Part shown: one piece after another, positions 39,359 through 48,417 of the stretch
Numbering within the stretch: position 1 is the stretch's first letter
How the letters are laid out: each line of letters begins with the position of its first letter
Program-made: the position numbers and the translations under genes
The notes under the pieces: model-generated
What the model was told of the DNA's origin: nothing
What the model saw: only the letters and a program-made list of their open reading frames with translations
The model's database searches: none
NCBI RefSeq assembly: GCF_001695835.1
Contig: NZ_MBSO01000017.1
Span: forward strand, 35,064 to 99,063
Reading direction: 5' to 3'
Length of the DNA: 64,000 nt
Source: Ensifer sp. LC11
GTDB taxonomy: Bacteria > Pseudomonadota > Alphaproteobacteria > Rhizobiales > Rhizobiaceae

Positions 39359-40344
39359 TCCGCGAAACCGTCGCGCAGCTAACCGTTCCGGCGCCTGAAA
39401 TCCGCGCCGGCTTTGCCGGGGTCGTGCGCACCATCGTGGCCCATGACGCAGCCATGGCCGCACGACCGGAGATGAACAGCATCGAGGTCGGCGGCGTGCC
39501 GGCCTCGACTGCGCCGCTTGCCTTTCCCTTCACCGTCGCCGCCTGGAATCTGGAGCGCTGCCTGTTTGCGCGCGAAAGTGCGGCGCATCTCGCGGCGACT
39601 GACGCGCCGCTCGTTCTGCTTTCGGAAATGGACAACGGCATGGCCCGTACCGGCCAGCGCCACCCAACCGCGGAGGTCGCCGCCGCGCTCGGCATGCACT
39701 ATGCCTATGGCATCGAGTTCATCGAGCTCGGTCTCGGCTCCGACACCGAGCGCGAATTCTGCGAGGACGATTTCAACGCCAAGGGGTTTCACGGCAACGC
39801 ACTGATGGCCTCGGTGCCGCTGAACCGTCCGTTCATGCTGCGGCTCTGGGGCGAACGGCTCTGGTTCACCGATGGTGAGCAGCCGCGCCTTGGCGAGCGT
39901 CTTGCGATCGGCGCCGTGATCGAGACGGACGCCGGTCCCTTCGTCGCCGTCTCCACCCATCTCGAAAGTGCGACGACCGCCGCCTATCGTGAGCGCCAGG
40001 TCAAGGAGCTGATCGATGCGATCGACGGGGCCTTCCCGGGCCTGCCGGTTTTGATCGGCGGCGATCTCAACACCGGCAACCATGCCGGCGGCGATTTCGA
40101 GGCCGAGGGGTTGTTTGCCATGAGCGCTATCAGGGGCTTTACCCGTCACGGAGGGCCGCTCGACGTGATGACCACGCGTCCGAGCCTGATTACCCGTTGG
40201 CCGGAGCGTTCGATGAAGCTCGACTGGTTCCTGTCGCGCGGGCTGAACATCGGCGAAACCCGTATCATTCCGTCGCTCGATCCGTCTGGCCGGCCGCTCT
40301 CGGATCACGACCTCATCGCTTGCGTCGTCGAAGGCTTCAAATAG
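39355..40344 (+). CDS. Endonuclease/exonuclease/phosphatase (EEP) family hydrolase coupled to ugpC
   Basis: 329 residues beginning at GTG (39355), which overlaps the ugpC stop by four bases. EEP-fold motifs: [11 protein letters not shown] (first catalytic Asn/Glu pair), [10 protein letters not shown] (metal glutamate), [12 protein letters not shown] (catalytic His), [11 protein letters not shown] (Asp/Asn), and LDWFLSRG and PLSDHDLIA near the end (Asp/His). The family includes phosphodiesterases, nucleases and lipid phosphatases. Its coupling to a glycerol-3-phosphate importer suggests it processes imported phosphodiesters or acts in the Pho response, but that is inference. No signal peptide is apparent, so it is likely cytoplasmic. 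Confidence 0.82.
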
Positions 40345-40455
40345 CCTCGCCTCTCCTTGCCTAAGCCCCGCCCGCATTCTACATGTCGAGGGCTTTTCCA
40401 GTGCGGGAGAGGGCCGCGGTTTTCTCGTCCTCTTCCGTTCCGGCGGTTTGAAATC

Positions 40456-40475
40456 GATCACGGATGTCCGTGATC
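40456..40475. promoter_or_regulatory. 20-bp palindrome upstream of gshB
   Basis: GATCACGGA (40456-40464) and TCCGTGATC (40467-40475) form 9-bp perfect arms around TG. The right arm ends 16 bases before the gshB ATG at 40492. It could be a regulator operator or a short leader hairpin near the ribosome site; no known consensus was recognised. Confidence 0.6.
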
Positions 40476-40491
40476 CACAGGGGACGGGAAG

Positions 40492-41439
40492 ATGGCGAAA
40501 ATCGTCAATGTCGGGGTCCAGATGGACCATGTGTCGGGCATCAACATTGCGGGCGATTCCACCTTCGCGATGAGCCTCGAGGCACAGTCGCGCGGCTACC
40601 GCCTCTTCCACTACACGCCCGAAAAACTGTCGCTGCGCGACGGCAAGGTCTATGCGAGCGTGCAGCAGATGGAACTGCGCGACGTCAAGGGCGACCACTT
40701 CACGCTTGGCGAAGCCGAGCGCGTCGATCTCTCGACCATGGACGTCATCCTGCTGCGCCAGGACCCGCCCTTCGACATGGCCTACATCACCTCGACGCAC
40801 CTGCTCGAGCGCCTGCATCCAAAGACGCTTGTTGTCAACGATCCGGCCTGGGTGCGCAACTCGCCGGAGAAGATCTTCGTCACCGAATTCGCCGACCTGA
40901 TGCCGAAGACGCTGATCACCCGCGATCCCCAAGAGATCGCAAGCTTCCGCCAGGAAATGGGCGACATCATCCTGAAGCCGCTCTACGGCAATGGCGGCGC
41001 CGGCGTCTTCCACTCGACCCGCGACGACCGCAACCTGTCGTCGCTCCTGGAAATGTTCGGGCAGATGTTCCGCGAGCCCTTCATCGCACAGGAATACCTG
41101 CCGGCGGTGCGCAAGGGCGACAAGCGCATCCTGCTCGTCGACGGCGAGCCGGTCGGCGCCATCAATCGCGTGCCGGCCGATCACGACGCCCGCTCCAACA
41201 TGCATGCCGGCGGTCGCCCCGAACCGACCGATCTGACCGCGCGAGAGAAGGAAATCTGCGCCCGCATTGCCCCGGCGCTCAAGGCCCGTGGCTTCCTCTT
41301 CGTTGGCATCGATGTCATCGGCGACTACATGACCGAGATCAACGTGACGTCGCCGACCGGTATCCGCGAAGTGAAAAAATTCGGCGGCGCCGACGTCGCG
41401 AGCCTGCTCTGGGACGCGATAGAGCGCAAGCGCGCCTGA
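40492..41439 (+). CDS. gshB: Glutathione synthetase
   Basis: 315 residues. N-terminal [25 protein letters not shown], then ATP-grasp segments: [36 protein letters not shown] (ATP-binding loop), [17 protein letters not shown] and the metal-binding INVTSPTG close to the C-terminus. It joins gamma-glutamylcysteine and glycine with ATP to give glutathione. The start follows GGGGACGGGAAG. In many rhizobia it follows yraN directly, whereas the ugp cluster lies between them here. Confidence 0.96.
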   Translation: MAKIVNVGVQMDHVSGINIAGDSTFAMSLEAQSRGYRLFHYTPEKLSLRDGKVYASVQQMELRDVKGDHFTLGEAERVDLSTMDVILLRQDPPFDMAYITSTHLLERLHPKTLVVNDPAWVRNSPEKIFVTEFADLMPKTLITRDPQEIASFRQEMGDIILKPLYGNGGAGVFHSTRDDRNLSSLLEMFGQMFREPFIAQEYLPAVRKGDKRILLVDGEPVGAINRVPADHDARSNMHAGGRPEPTDLTAREKEICARIAPALKARGFLFVGIDVIGDYMTEINVTSPTGIREVKKFGGADVASLLWDAIERKRA

Positions 41440-41662
41440 CCCGGGCTGGCCGCAGAACGTACTTCCGTTCGGCGGAGATTGCTGCGGGCTCGCGCCTACA
41501 ACCGGTCGGTTGAGCGCGCTTGCCAACGGCAGCGCGTCGACCCCTTCCTGGATGTTCTGTAATTGTTCTTGTTTTTGTGCGTGAACCGTGCAAGGCTTTG
41601 TTCTGCAACCCAAGGCGGTTGCGGCGCCCGCGAGTATGGGCTGCCTGGGCGAGGGAGCAAAC

Positions 41663-43195
41663 ATGGTCGCGCGTGTCAGTACGGTGGCATTTCAGGGTAT
41701 CGAGGGTTTGCCGGTCGACGTGCAGGTGATGATCGCGCCCGGCAAGGTCGGGATGCAGATCGTCGGCTTGCCGGACAAGGCCGTGGCCGAAAGCCGCGAG
41801 CGGGTGCAGGCCGCACTTCATGCCTCGGGTCTGGCGCTGCCGGCCAAACGCGTCACCGTCAATCTTGCCCCCGCCGACCTTCCCAAGGAAGGCAGCCATT
41901 TCGACCTGGCGATTGCACTCGGCCTGATGGCCGCACTTGGCGCCATTCCCGGCGACGCGCTGGCGCCCTATGTGGTGATCGGCGAACTCAATCTCGATGG
42001 CACGATAGCCGCCGTTGCCGGCGCGCTTCCTGCCGCAATCGGCGCCAATGCGCTTGGCAAGGGGCTGATCTGCCCGGCCGAAAGCGGCCCGGAAGCGGCC
42101 TGGGCGGGTGCCGAGATCGATATTCTCGCGCCGCGCAGCCTGATCGCGATCGGCAACCATTTTCGTGGCACGCAGGTGCTCTCGCGGCCTCAGGCGGCCA
42201 TCCGGTCAGGCGCCGCCAACCTGCCCGATCTCGGTGATATCAAGGGGCAGGAAAGCGCCAAGCGGGCGCTCGAAGTGGCGGCCGCCGGCAACCACAATCT
42301 GCTGATGGTCGGTCCGCCGGGATCGGGAAAGTCGATGCTGGCGGCACGCCTGCCATCGATCCTGCCGCCGCTCAATCCGGCCGAGCTCCTCGAAGTGTCG
42401 ATGATCCATTCGATCGCCGGACAATTGCCGGGCGGCAAGCTGTCGGACCGGCGGCCGTTCCGCACCCCGCATCACTCCGCCACCATGGCAGCCATGGTCG
42501 GCGGCGGTTTGCGCGCCAAACCGGGCGAGGCATCGCTCGCCCACAACGGCGTCCTGTTCCTCGACGAATTTCCGGAGTTCACGCCGCAGGTGCTCGACGC
42601 GCTGCGCCAGCCGCTCGAAACCGCGGAATGCATCATTGCCCGCGCCAATCATCGCGTGAGCTACCCCGCCGCGATCCAACTCGTTGCCGCCATGAACCCC
42701 TGCCGCTGCGGCATGGCGGGTGAGCCCGGCCGCACATGCGCCCGCGGCCCGCGCTGCATGGCCGACTATCAGGCGCGTATTTCCGGTCCGCTGATGGACC
42801 GCATCGATATCCGCATCGACGTCCCGGCCGTCAGCGCCGCAGATCTCCTGAAGCCGGCGGCAGCCGAAAGCAGCGAGGTCGTGGCCCGCCGCGTTGCACG
42901 CGCCCGTGCCCTGCAGATCGACCGTTTCGCGACGCTTGGCCACCCGGAATTGACGAGCAATGCCCGCTCATCCACCTCGATGATCGAGAAGATCGCCGAG
43001 CCAGACGCTGCGGGTCTGCAGCTCCTCAGGGACGCCGCCGAAAAGATGAAATTTTCGGCGCGCGGCTACCATCGTGTGCTGAAGGTCGCGCGCACGCTCG
43101 CCGACCTCGATGGCGCGCCAACCGTCGGCCGTATCCATCTGGCCGAGGCAATTTCCTACCGCATCGCCGGCGAGCGCCTGCAGGCGGCGGCGTAG
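41663..43195 (+). CDS. YifB/ComM family AAA+ ATPase (Mg-chelatase-like)
   Basis: 510 residues. An N-terminal lon-substrate-like/ComM domain (VDVQVMIAPGKVGMQIVGLPDKAVAESRERVQAAL) precedes an AAA+ module: Walker A GPPGSGKSM (about 233), Walker B LFLDEFPEF and the sensor region, with the CRCGMAGEPGRTCARGPRC cysteine insert, and a C-terminal Mg-chelatase-type lid. In naturally competent bacteria ComM is a branch-migration helicase for integrating transformed DNA; in rhizobia the role is not established. The ATG at 41663 follows GAGGGAG. Upstream frame extension is unsupported. Confidence 0.92.
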   Translation: MVARVSTVAFQGIEGLPVDVQVMIAPGKVGMQIVGLPDKAVAESRERVQAALHASGLALPAKRVTVNLAPADLPKEGSHFDLAIALGLMAALGAIPGDALAPYVVIGELNLDGTIAAVAGALPAAIGANALGKGLICPAESGPEAAWAGAEIDILAPRSLIAIGNHFRGTQVLSRPQAAIRSGAANLPDLGDIKGQESAKRALEVAAAGNHNLLMVGPPGSGKSMLAARLPSILPPLNPAELLEVSMIHSIAGQLPGGKLSDRRPFRTPHHSATMAAMVGGGLRAKPGEASLAHNGVLFLDEFPEFTPQVLDALRQPLETAECIIARANHRVSYPAAIQLVAAMNPCRCGMAGEPGRTCARGPRCMADYQARISGPLMDRIDIRIDVPAVSAADLLKPAAAESSEVVARRVARARALQIDRFATLGHPELTSNARSSTSMIEKIAEPDAAGLQLLRDAAEKMKFSARGYHRVLKVARTLADLDGAPTVGRIHLAEAISYRIAGERLQAAA

Positions 43196-43258
43196 CGTTA
43201 TGTTCAAGTGGAAAGGGCGCCCGCGGCGCCCCTTCCGATCGTCGGCGATGCAAGTCCG

Positions 43259-44227
43259 TCAGCCTCCGAGGCCTTCGAACAGCGCCGTCGAAAGGTAGCG
43301 CTCGGCAAAGGACGGAATGATGACGACGATGGTTTTGCCGGCGTTTTCCTCGCGCTGGCCGATCTCGATTGCGGCGGTCAGTGCGGCGCCGGAGGAAATC
43401 CCGACCGGCACGCCTTCGAGCCTGGCGACGAGGCGTGCGGCCTCGATCGCTTCGGCGCTGTTGACGGTGACGATCTCGTCATAGACGGAAGTGTCGAGGA
43501 TCGCCGGTGCAAAGCCTGCGCCGATGCCCTGGATCTTGTGTGGGCCGGGCGCGCCACCGGAAAGTACCGGAGATTCTTCCGGCTCGACCGCGATGACTTT
43601 GATCGAGGGTTTGCGCGCCTTCAGCACCTGCCCGGCGCCGGTGATCGTGCCGCCGGTGCCGATGCCGGATACGAAGATGTCGACGGCGCCTTCCGTGTCG
43701 TTCCAGATCTCCTCGGCCGTCGTCTTGCGGTGGATCTCCGGGTTGGCCGGGTTTTCGAACTGCTGCGGGATGATGGCGTCGGGCAGGGCCTCGACCAGCT
43801 CCTGCGCCTTGGCGATCGCGCCCTTCATGCCCTTGGCGCCTTCGGTCAGCACCAGTTCTGCCCCGAGCAGCGCCAGCATCTTGCGCCGCTCGACCGACAT
43901 GGTCTCCGGCATGGTGAGGATGAGCTTGTAGCCCTTGGCGGCGGCAACGAAGGCAAGCGCGATGCCGGTATTGCCCGAGGTCGGCTCGACCAGTGTGGTG
44001 CGGCCGGGGACGATCTTACCCTCTGCTTCCAGGCTCTCGATCATCGCCACGCCGATGCGGTCCTTGACCGAGGCGATCGGATTGAAGAATTCGAGCTTGG
44101 CGAGCAGGTTCGCCTTCACGCCCTTTTCCTTGGCAAGCTTGTCGAGCCGCACGATGGGAGTGTCGCCGATCGTTTCCGTGATCGAGGAATAGACGCGACC
44201 GCGGCCGGGCTTGCGTGTATCGGACAT
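43259..44227 (-). CDS. cysK: Cysteine synthase A (O-acetylserine sulfhydrylase)
   Basis: 322 residues. PLP lysine in PIASVKDR (K55), substrate loop TSGNTG (83-88), and the phosphate-binding GTGGT loop (about 185, within [10 protein letters not shown]). It makes cysteine from O-acetylserine and sulfide. Complete, on the minus strand, with a 63-bp spacer from the ComM-like gene. The start ATG lies at 44227, preceded by GGGAGA. Confidence 0.96.
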   Translation of the reverse strand: MSDTRKPGRGRVYSSITETIGDTPIVRLDKLAKEKGVKANLLAKLEFFNPIASVKDRIGVAMIESLEAEGKIVPGRTTLVEPTSGNTGIALAFVAAAKGYKLILTMPETMSVERRKMLALLGAELVLTEGAKGMKGAIAKAQELVEALPDAIIPQQFENPANPEIHRKTTAEEIWNDTEGAVDIFVSGIGTGGTITGAGQVLKARKPSIKVIAVEPEESPVLSGGAPGPHKIQGIGAGFAPAILDTSVYDEIVTVNSAEAIEAARLVARLEGVPVGISSGAALTAAIEIGQREENAGKTIVVIIPSFAERYLSTALFEGLGG

Positions 44228-44364
44228 AAGATTCTCCCTTGGACGTGAACTCTTGGCCTATGAGAATAGGGACGACGCCTGCCCAATTCCAGAACGGTAA
44301 AAACCGCATGACGATCCGCCGGAGGAAAAACCACCGGCGAAGTCGTTGTTTGGGAAAAGTTTTT

Positions 44365-44982
44365 TCAGCTTGCGCGGACGGCGATGTAGGCGGCCGTGCC
44401 GGCGAGCACGCTGGCCGCAACGCGGTTCAGCGCTCTGAGTGCTCTGGGTTGCTTGAGCAACAGGCGCGCCCGCGACGCGAGCAGCATATAGGGCACGAGC
44501 ACCGTCAGAAGCACCAGGAAGGTCGTCGTCAAAAGCAGGCCGTAGTCGCTGGGGCCAATTGCCTGAATGTCGATCAGCGTCGGTACCAGTGCCACATAGA
44601 ACAGCATGGTCTTCGGATTGCCGAGCGTGATCAGCAGGCCGGACAGGAAGGACATGGCGGCACTCGTCGAGGGCTTGGCCTTGATGTCCTCCGGCAGCAA
44701 GCCTGCGCTCCAGAGCTTCCAGGCGATGTAGCCGAGGTAGAGGACACCGGCGAACTTCACCACCAGGAACACCGTGGTGAAGGTCTGGGCAATCAGGGCC
44801 AGCCCGAGAATGACGGCAGTCAGATAGACCATGTCGCCAAGCGCGATGCCCAGACCCATGAAGAAGGTTTCGCGGAAACCGGAGCCGAGGGCACGGGCGA
44901 CCAGCGCTGTCACGCCGGGACCTGGGATGGCCGCGGCGATGAAGAGAGCGCCGCTATAGGCGATGAGAGCCGCGAGCGTCAT
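44365..44982 (-). CDS. LysE family translocator
   Basis: 205 residues with about six membrane helices. The family N-terminus ALIAYSGALFIAAAIPGPGVTALVARAL contains the conserved PGP motif (20-22), and SFLSGLLITLGNPKTMLFY is the other signature. LysE/RhtB proteins export amino acids or related metabolites. Start at the ATG complementary to 44980-44982. It is divergent from a second LysE gene 275 bases away, with no LysG-type regulator next to either. Confidence 0.88.
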   Translation of the reverse strand: MTLAALIAYSGALFIAAAIPGPGVTALVARALGSGFRETFFMGLGIALGDMVYLTAVILGLALIAQTFTTVFLVVKFAGVLYLGYIAWKLWSAGLLPEDIKAKPSTSAAMSFLSGLLITLGNPKTMLFYVALVPTLIDIQAIGPSDYGLLLTTTFLVLLTVLVPYMLLASRARLLLKQPRALRALNRVAASVLAGTAAYIAVRAS

Positions 44983-45257
44983 GAACGATCCTTCCGATGT
45001 GGTGCCGACTTCTAGCGCAGATCGGCAAGAAACGGAAATCACAGATTGTCGGCCCCTGCCGTGCGTTTCCTTAAATCCTGGGCGATCCAAGGATTAAACA
45101 AGCCACAATTCGAAGTGCTGCAGGGAGCTTTGCGCATCTGATCAGACGTGTATCGCAGTCGACGCTTCGTGACAAAATTGACCGGGTGACAAGTCCGGCA
45201 TTGTCCAGCGCTTCTGGATGGTTAGAGCTTGTTGAGACGAGCAAAAGGCGCCCTCTC

Positions 45258-45890
45258 ATGCCCGAATTGAAAGACCTCATCGGCTTTGCCCTCCTGGCAC
45301 TCGGCATGGTGCTGACGCCGGGCCCGAACATGATCTACCTGATCTCGCGCTCGATCAGCCAGGGGCCGGCGGCGGGCTTGATCTCGCTCGGCGGCGTGGC
45401 GCTCGGTTTCGTCGTCTACATGGTCTCGGCAGCGCTCGGCATCACCGCGCTGCTTCTCGCGGTGCCCTTTGCCTATGACGTGCTCAGGCTCGCCGGAGCC
45501 GGCTATCTTCTTTATCTTGCCTGGCAGGCGGTCCGGCCCGGTGGTCGCTCGCCTTTTCAGGTCAAGCACTTGCCGAAAGATGGCCCGAAGAAGCTCTTCG
45601 TCATGGGGTTTCTCACCAGCCTGCTCAATCCCAAGGTGGCGGTTCTCTATCTTTCGCTGCTGCCGCAGTTCATTCGTCCGGAACTTGGCAACGTGCTCGG
45701 CCAGTCGCTGGTCTTCGGCTCGATACAGATCGTGACCAGCGTTACCGTCAACGCGATGATCGCCCTTGCCGCCAGCGGCATTGCGGCCTTTCTCGCCGGG
45801 CGGCCATTGTTCATGGTCGTCCAGCGCTGGGCCATGGGCACGGCCTTGTTCGGCTTCGCGCTGAGCATGGCGTCGGAAGCGCGGCGCTAA
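45258..45890 (+). CDS. LysE family translocator
   Basis: 210 residues, six membrane segments. GFALLALGMVLTPGPNMIYLISRSIS holds the PGPN motif, and KLFVMGFLTSLLNPKVAVLYLSLLPQFI the second LysE motif. The ATG at 45258 begins MPELKDLIGF; an in-frame extension to 45186 adds unlike sequence and is rejected. The substrate is unknown. Divergent from the LysE gene at 44365, which differs in sequence, so the pair is not a recent duplication. Confidence 0.88.
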   Translation: MPELKDLIGFALLALGMVLTPGPNMIYLISRSISQGPAAGLISLGGVALGFVVYMVSAALGITALLLAVPFAYDVLRLAGAGYLLYLAWQAVRPGGRSPFQVKHLPKDGPKKLFVMGFLTSLLNPKVAVLYLSLLPQFIRPELGNVLGQSLVFGSIQIVTSVTVNAMIALAASGIAAFLAGRPLFMVVQRWAMGTALFGFALSMASEARR

Positions 45891-45915
45891 CCGGCGCTTC
45901 CGCTCTCTAGGATGC

Positions 45916-45957
45916 CGCAAATCCGGACGCAAAACCGCTTCACAGGTTTCCCGAAAT
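45916..45957. repeat. Degenerate REP-like palindrome copy
   Basis: CGCAAATCCGGACGCAAAACCGCTTC is followed by an altered CACAGGTTTCCCG arm. It lies between convergent genes. Confidence 0.5.
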
Positions 45958-45960
45958 GGC

Positions 45961-46266
45961 TCACTCGAACAGCGGCCGCATGAAGCTGCGCTCATAGCGG
46001 ACGATGCAACGGGTCTTTTCGGCGTAGGCGAAGGCTTCCTGGCATTCCGGGTCCTGCGCCATTTCCTGGCGATAGGCCTCGTAGGCGGCAAGGCTCGGGA
46101 AGCTGAAGAGCGCCAGCGCAATGTTGTTGGCCCCCTCATGCGGCAGGAAGTAGCCGTGGTGCGTGCCGCCGAGGCGGTTGACGAGCGGAATCCAGAGCTT
46201 GGCGTAGTGTTCGAACTCGGCGGCCTTGTAGGGGTCGATGACGTATTTCAGATAGCAGGTGATCAT
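45961..46266 (-). CDS. NIPSNAP family protein
   Basis: 101 residues, a single ferredoxin-like NIPSNAP domain: MITCYLKYVIDPYKAAEFEHYAKLWIPLVNRLGGTHHGYFLPHEG, then LALFSFPSLAAYEAYRQEM and the ERSFMRPLF end. No enzymatic role is known. Its start overlaps the stop of the EamA gene by ATGA, so both proteins are made from one message. The conserved tyrosine and histidine residues suggest ligand binding. Confidence 0.85.
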   Translation of the reverse strand: MITCYLKYVIDPYKAAEFEHYAKLWIPLVNRLGGTHHGYFLPHEGANNIALALFSFPSLAAYEAYRQEMAQDPECQEAFAYAEKTRCIVRYERSFMRPLFE

Positions 46267-47177
46267 GCGGTTCTCCCTTCGCGCTCCCGCTTGATAGAAG
46301 AGGGCAGGCGAAGTTTCCAGCCGAGATTCATGCCGGCGGCGGCAAAGAGGATCGCGACGGAGCCGAGGATCTGGACCGGCTGCAGCTGATGGCCAAAGGC
46401 AATCCGGTCGACGACGATGGCGGCGATCGGGTAGACGAAGGAGAGCGCCCCGGTCATGTGCGTCGGCAGCCGCTGGATTGCCCCATAGAGCAGCACATAC
46501 ATCAGCCCGGTATGGATCACGCCGACCGTGAGGAGGATCGACCATTGCGCGGCTCCTGACGGTGCGGGGCCAGTGAAGGCCATCGGCGCCAGCATCAGGG
46601 TTCCGGTGATCACCTGGATCAGTGCGATCAGATGCGGCGGCGTGCCCTTGAGCAGCTTCGTCGCGATCGCTGCGATGGCATAGAAAAAGGCGGCCCCGAC
46701 CGAAAGCACAATGCCGATCAGATAGCTCTCGGGCGCAAAGCCTTGGCCGGGCTTGGCCGCGACGATCGCCAGCATGCCGGCGAAGGAAACCGATAGCCAG
46801 AAGATTTTCGTTGCCGTGATCTTTTCACCGAGAAACAAGGCGCCAAGCCCCAGCAACATGAAAGGCTGGGTATTGTAGACCATGGTCGCGATCGAGATCG
46901 ACGCGTGGGAATAGGCGGCAAACAGCAGCAGCCAGTTGACGACGATCGCGATGCCGCCGACGACCGACAGCAGCAGCATCCGCCGGCTGAAATGCCGACG
47001 GTCGAAGAGGCCGAGATACCAGGCGATGCCGACGAGCGTCATGGCGCCGAACACACAGCGCCAGAACACCACGCTCGTCACCGGCAGGCCGGACATCAGC
47101 ACGAACCAGCCGATGGTTCCGGAGATCAGCATCGCTGCCGTCATCTCGATGCTGCCACGCTTGAGTTCGTTGTTCAT
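46263..47177 (-). CDS. EamA/DMT family transporter
   Basis: 304 residues, about ten membrane helices in two EamA repeats (the second beginning at VLSVGAAFFYAIAAIATKLLKG, with IYGAIQRLPTHMTG-like end). The family exports amino acids, purines or nucleotide-sugar-like compounds. The ATG complementary to 47175-47177 begins MNNELKRGSIEMTAAMLISG. It is divergent from an Lrp-type regulator, with a 22-bp inverted repeat between them, making it the likely target of that regulator. Confidence 0.85.
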   Translation of the reverse strand: MNNELKRGSIEMTAAMLISGTIGWFVLMSGLPVTSVVFWRCVFGAMTLVGIAWYLGLFDRRHFSRRMLLLSVVGGIAIVVNWLLLFAAYSHASISIATMVYNTQPFMLLGLGALFLGEKITATKIFWLSVSFAGMLAIVAAKPGQGFAPESYLIGIVLSVGAAFFYAIAAIATKLLKGTPPHLIALIQVITGTLMLAPMAFTGPAPSGAAQWSILLTVGVIHTGLMYVLLYGAIQRLPTHMTGALSFVYPIAAIVVDRIAFGHQLQPVQILGSVAILFAAAGMNLGWKLRLPSSIKREREGRTA

Positions 47178-47243
47178 GGTCACTGCTCCATCTTGATGAT
47201 TGGAGAATAGCCGGTGCACGCGGCCTTTCCCATGGATGAACGA

Positions 47244-47265
47244 AGGCAATTGTGTTAGATTGCCT
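47244..47265. promoter_or_regulatory. Lrp-type inverted repeat between EamA and regulator
   Basis: AGGCAAT (47244-47250) and ATTGCCT (47259-47265) form perfect 7-bp arms with an 8-bp spacer, about 26 bases upstream of the regulator's ATG at 47291. It fits autoregulation plus control of the divergent exporter (inference). Confidence 0.6.
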
Positions 47266-47290
47266 AATTATCGAAGTTCTGTTTGTTGCT

Positions 47291-47746
47291 ATGGCTTATG
47301 GTGTTGAGATGCTGGACGAGATTGACCGACGAATCCTCGATATCCTGGCAGCCAATGCGCGGGTGTCGTTGAAGGAGCTGGCGCAGGAGGCGGGACTGTC
47401 TTCGCCGAGCGCTGCGGATCGTCTCCGCAAGCTGGAAGAGCGCGGCGTTCTCGATGGCTTCACCATCGCCCTCAATCCCGCGAAGGTTGGCTATCCCCTG
47501 CAGGCGGTCATCCGCGTGCGTCCGATGCCGGGCATGCTGCACACAGTCGAGCGGCTGATCCAGGACACACCCGAGATCGTCGAATGCGACAAGGTGACCG
47601 GCGACGATTGTTTCATCGCCAAGCTCTTCGTACGCGACATGGCGCAGCTGGACACGATCCTCGACCGGATCGCCGAGAAGGCGCAGACCAACACCTCCAT
47701 CGTGAAGTCGTCGCCGGTGAAGCGCCGTCTGCCGCCGTTGGTCTAG
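47291..47746 (+). CDS. Lrp/AsnC family transcriptional regulator
   Basis: 151 residues: MLDEIDRRILDILAANARVSLKELAQEAGLSSPSAADRLRKLEERG is the winged helix-turn-helix, and the RAM domain follows (VIRVRPMPGMLHTVERLI, VTGDDCFIAKLFVRDMAQLD). Alternative ATGs at 47291 and 47309 lack a good ribosome site, so the exact start is uncertain. It is the second Lrp protein in the window and, like the first, faces a gene with which it shares an operator-bearing promoter. Confidence 0.88.
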   Translation: MAYGVEMLDEIDRRILDILAANARVSLKELAQEAGLSSPSAADRLRKLEERGVLDGFTIALNPAKVGYPLQAVIRVRPMPGMLHTVERLIQDTPEIVECDKVTGDDCFIAKLFVRDMAQLDTILDRIAEKAQTNTSIVKSSPVKRRLPPLV

Positions 47747-47749
47747 CAA

Positions 47750-47847
47750 GCAATTCCAGGAAAAGTGTGAAACGGTTTTCCGTCCGGAATTGCGCAGAGG
47801 AAAGCAATTCCAGGAAAAGTGTGAAACGGCTTTCCGTCTGGAGTTGC
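47750..47847. repeat. Two tandem REP-like palindromes
   Basis: Copies at 47750-47793 and 47804-47847 (54 bp apart) with GCAATTCC...GGAATTGC ends, the second slightly diverged. They sit between the convergent Lrp gene and dut, where they may also terminate transcription. Confidence 0.8.
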
Positions 47848-47852
47848 GCGGA

Positions 47853-48326
47853 TCAAACCCCGGTTGAGCCGAAGCCGCCGGAGCCGCGTGCCGTCTCGCT
47901 GGCCTTGTCGCTCTCGCGCACCGCAACCTGGGTGACGGGTGCGATCACCATCTGGGCAATGCGCATGCCGCGCTCGATGATGAAGTCCTCGTCGCCGAGA
48001 TTGACGAGCAGCACCTTCACTTCGCCGCGATAGTCGCTGTCGATCGTTCCGGGTGTGTTGAGGCAGGTGATGCCGTGCTTGAAGGCGAGGCCTGAACGCG
48101 GCCGGATCTGGGCTTCGTAGCCGGCCGGGACTTCGAAGACGAAGCCGGTCGGCACCAGCGCCCGCTTGCCCGGGGTCAGCATCATTGGCCGATCGGCCGC
48201 GACGGCCGCGCGCAGATCCATGCCAGCCGCACCGGATGTCTCGTAGGCGGGCAGCTCCAGGCCCTCGCCATGCGGCAGGCGAACGAGGTCGAGGGGCGGG
48301 CGGGAATCGGAAATGTGCGTGCTCAT
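47853..48326 (-). CDS. dut: Deoxyuridine 5'-triphosphate nucleotidohydrolase
   Basis: 157 residues with all five trimeric dUTPase motifs: AGMDLRAA (I), [12 protein letters not shown] (II), [11 protein letters not shown] (III), RIAQMVI (IV) and the C-terminal [10 protein letters not shown] (V) that closes over the substrate. It removes dUTP and supplies dUMP. Start ATG complementary to 48324-48326. Divergent from prfC and of normal length. Confidence 0.96.
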   Translation of the reverse strand: MSTHISDSRPPLDLVRLPHGEGLELPAYETSGAAGMDLRAAVAADRPMMLTPGKRALVPTGFVFEVPAGYEAQIRPRSGLAFKHGITCLNTPGTIDSDYRGEVKVLLVNLGDEDFIIERGMRIAQMVIAPVTQVAVRESDKASETARGSGGFGSTGV

Positions 48327-48417
48327 GACCGCATAAGCCGGGCGGTGGGCGTCCCGGTCAATTGCATAATCGGGGCCAAGCCTGTAAAGGACGCGGCAAC
48401 TCACAGGATTCTACGAC

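Noticed and set aside
39379..41664. 761-codon minus-strand frame
   Set aside because: Antisense to the EEP hydrolase and gshB; no recognisable motif.
44228..44364. GCCGGAGG/CCACCGGC hairpin between cysK and LysE as a riboswitch
   Set aside because: Only a short imperfect stem without a T-run or known aptamer features.
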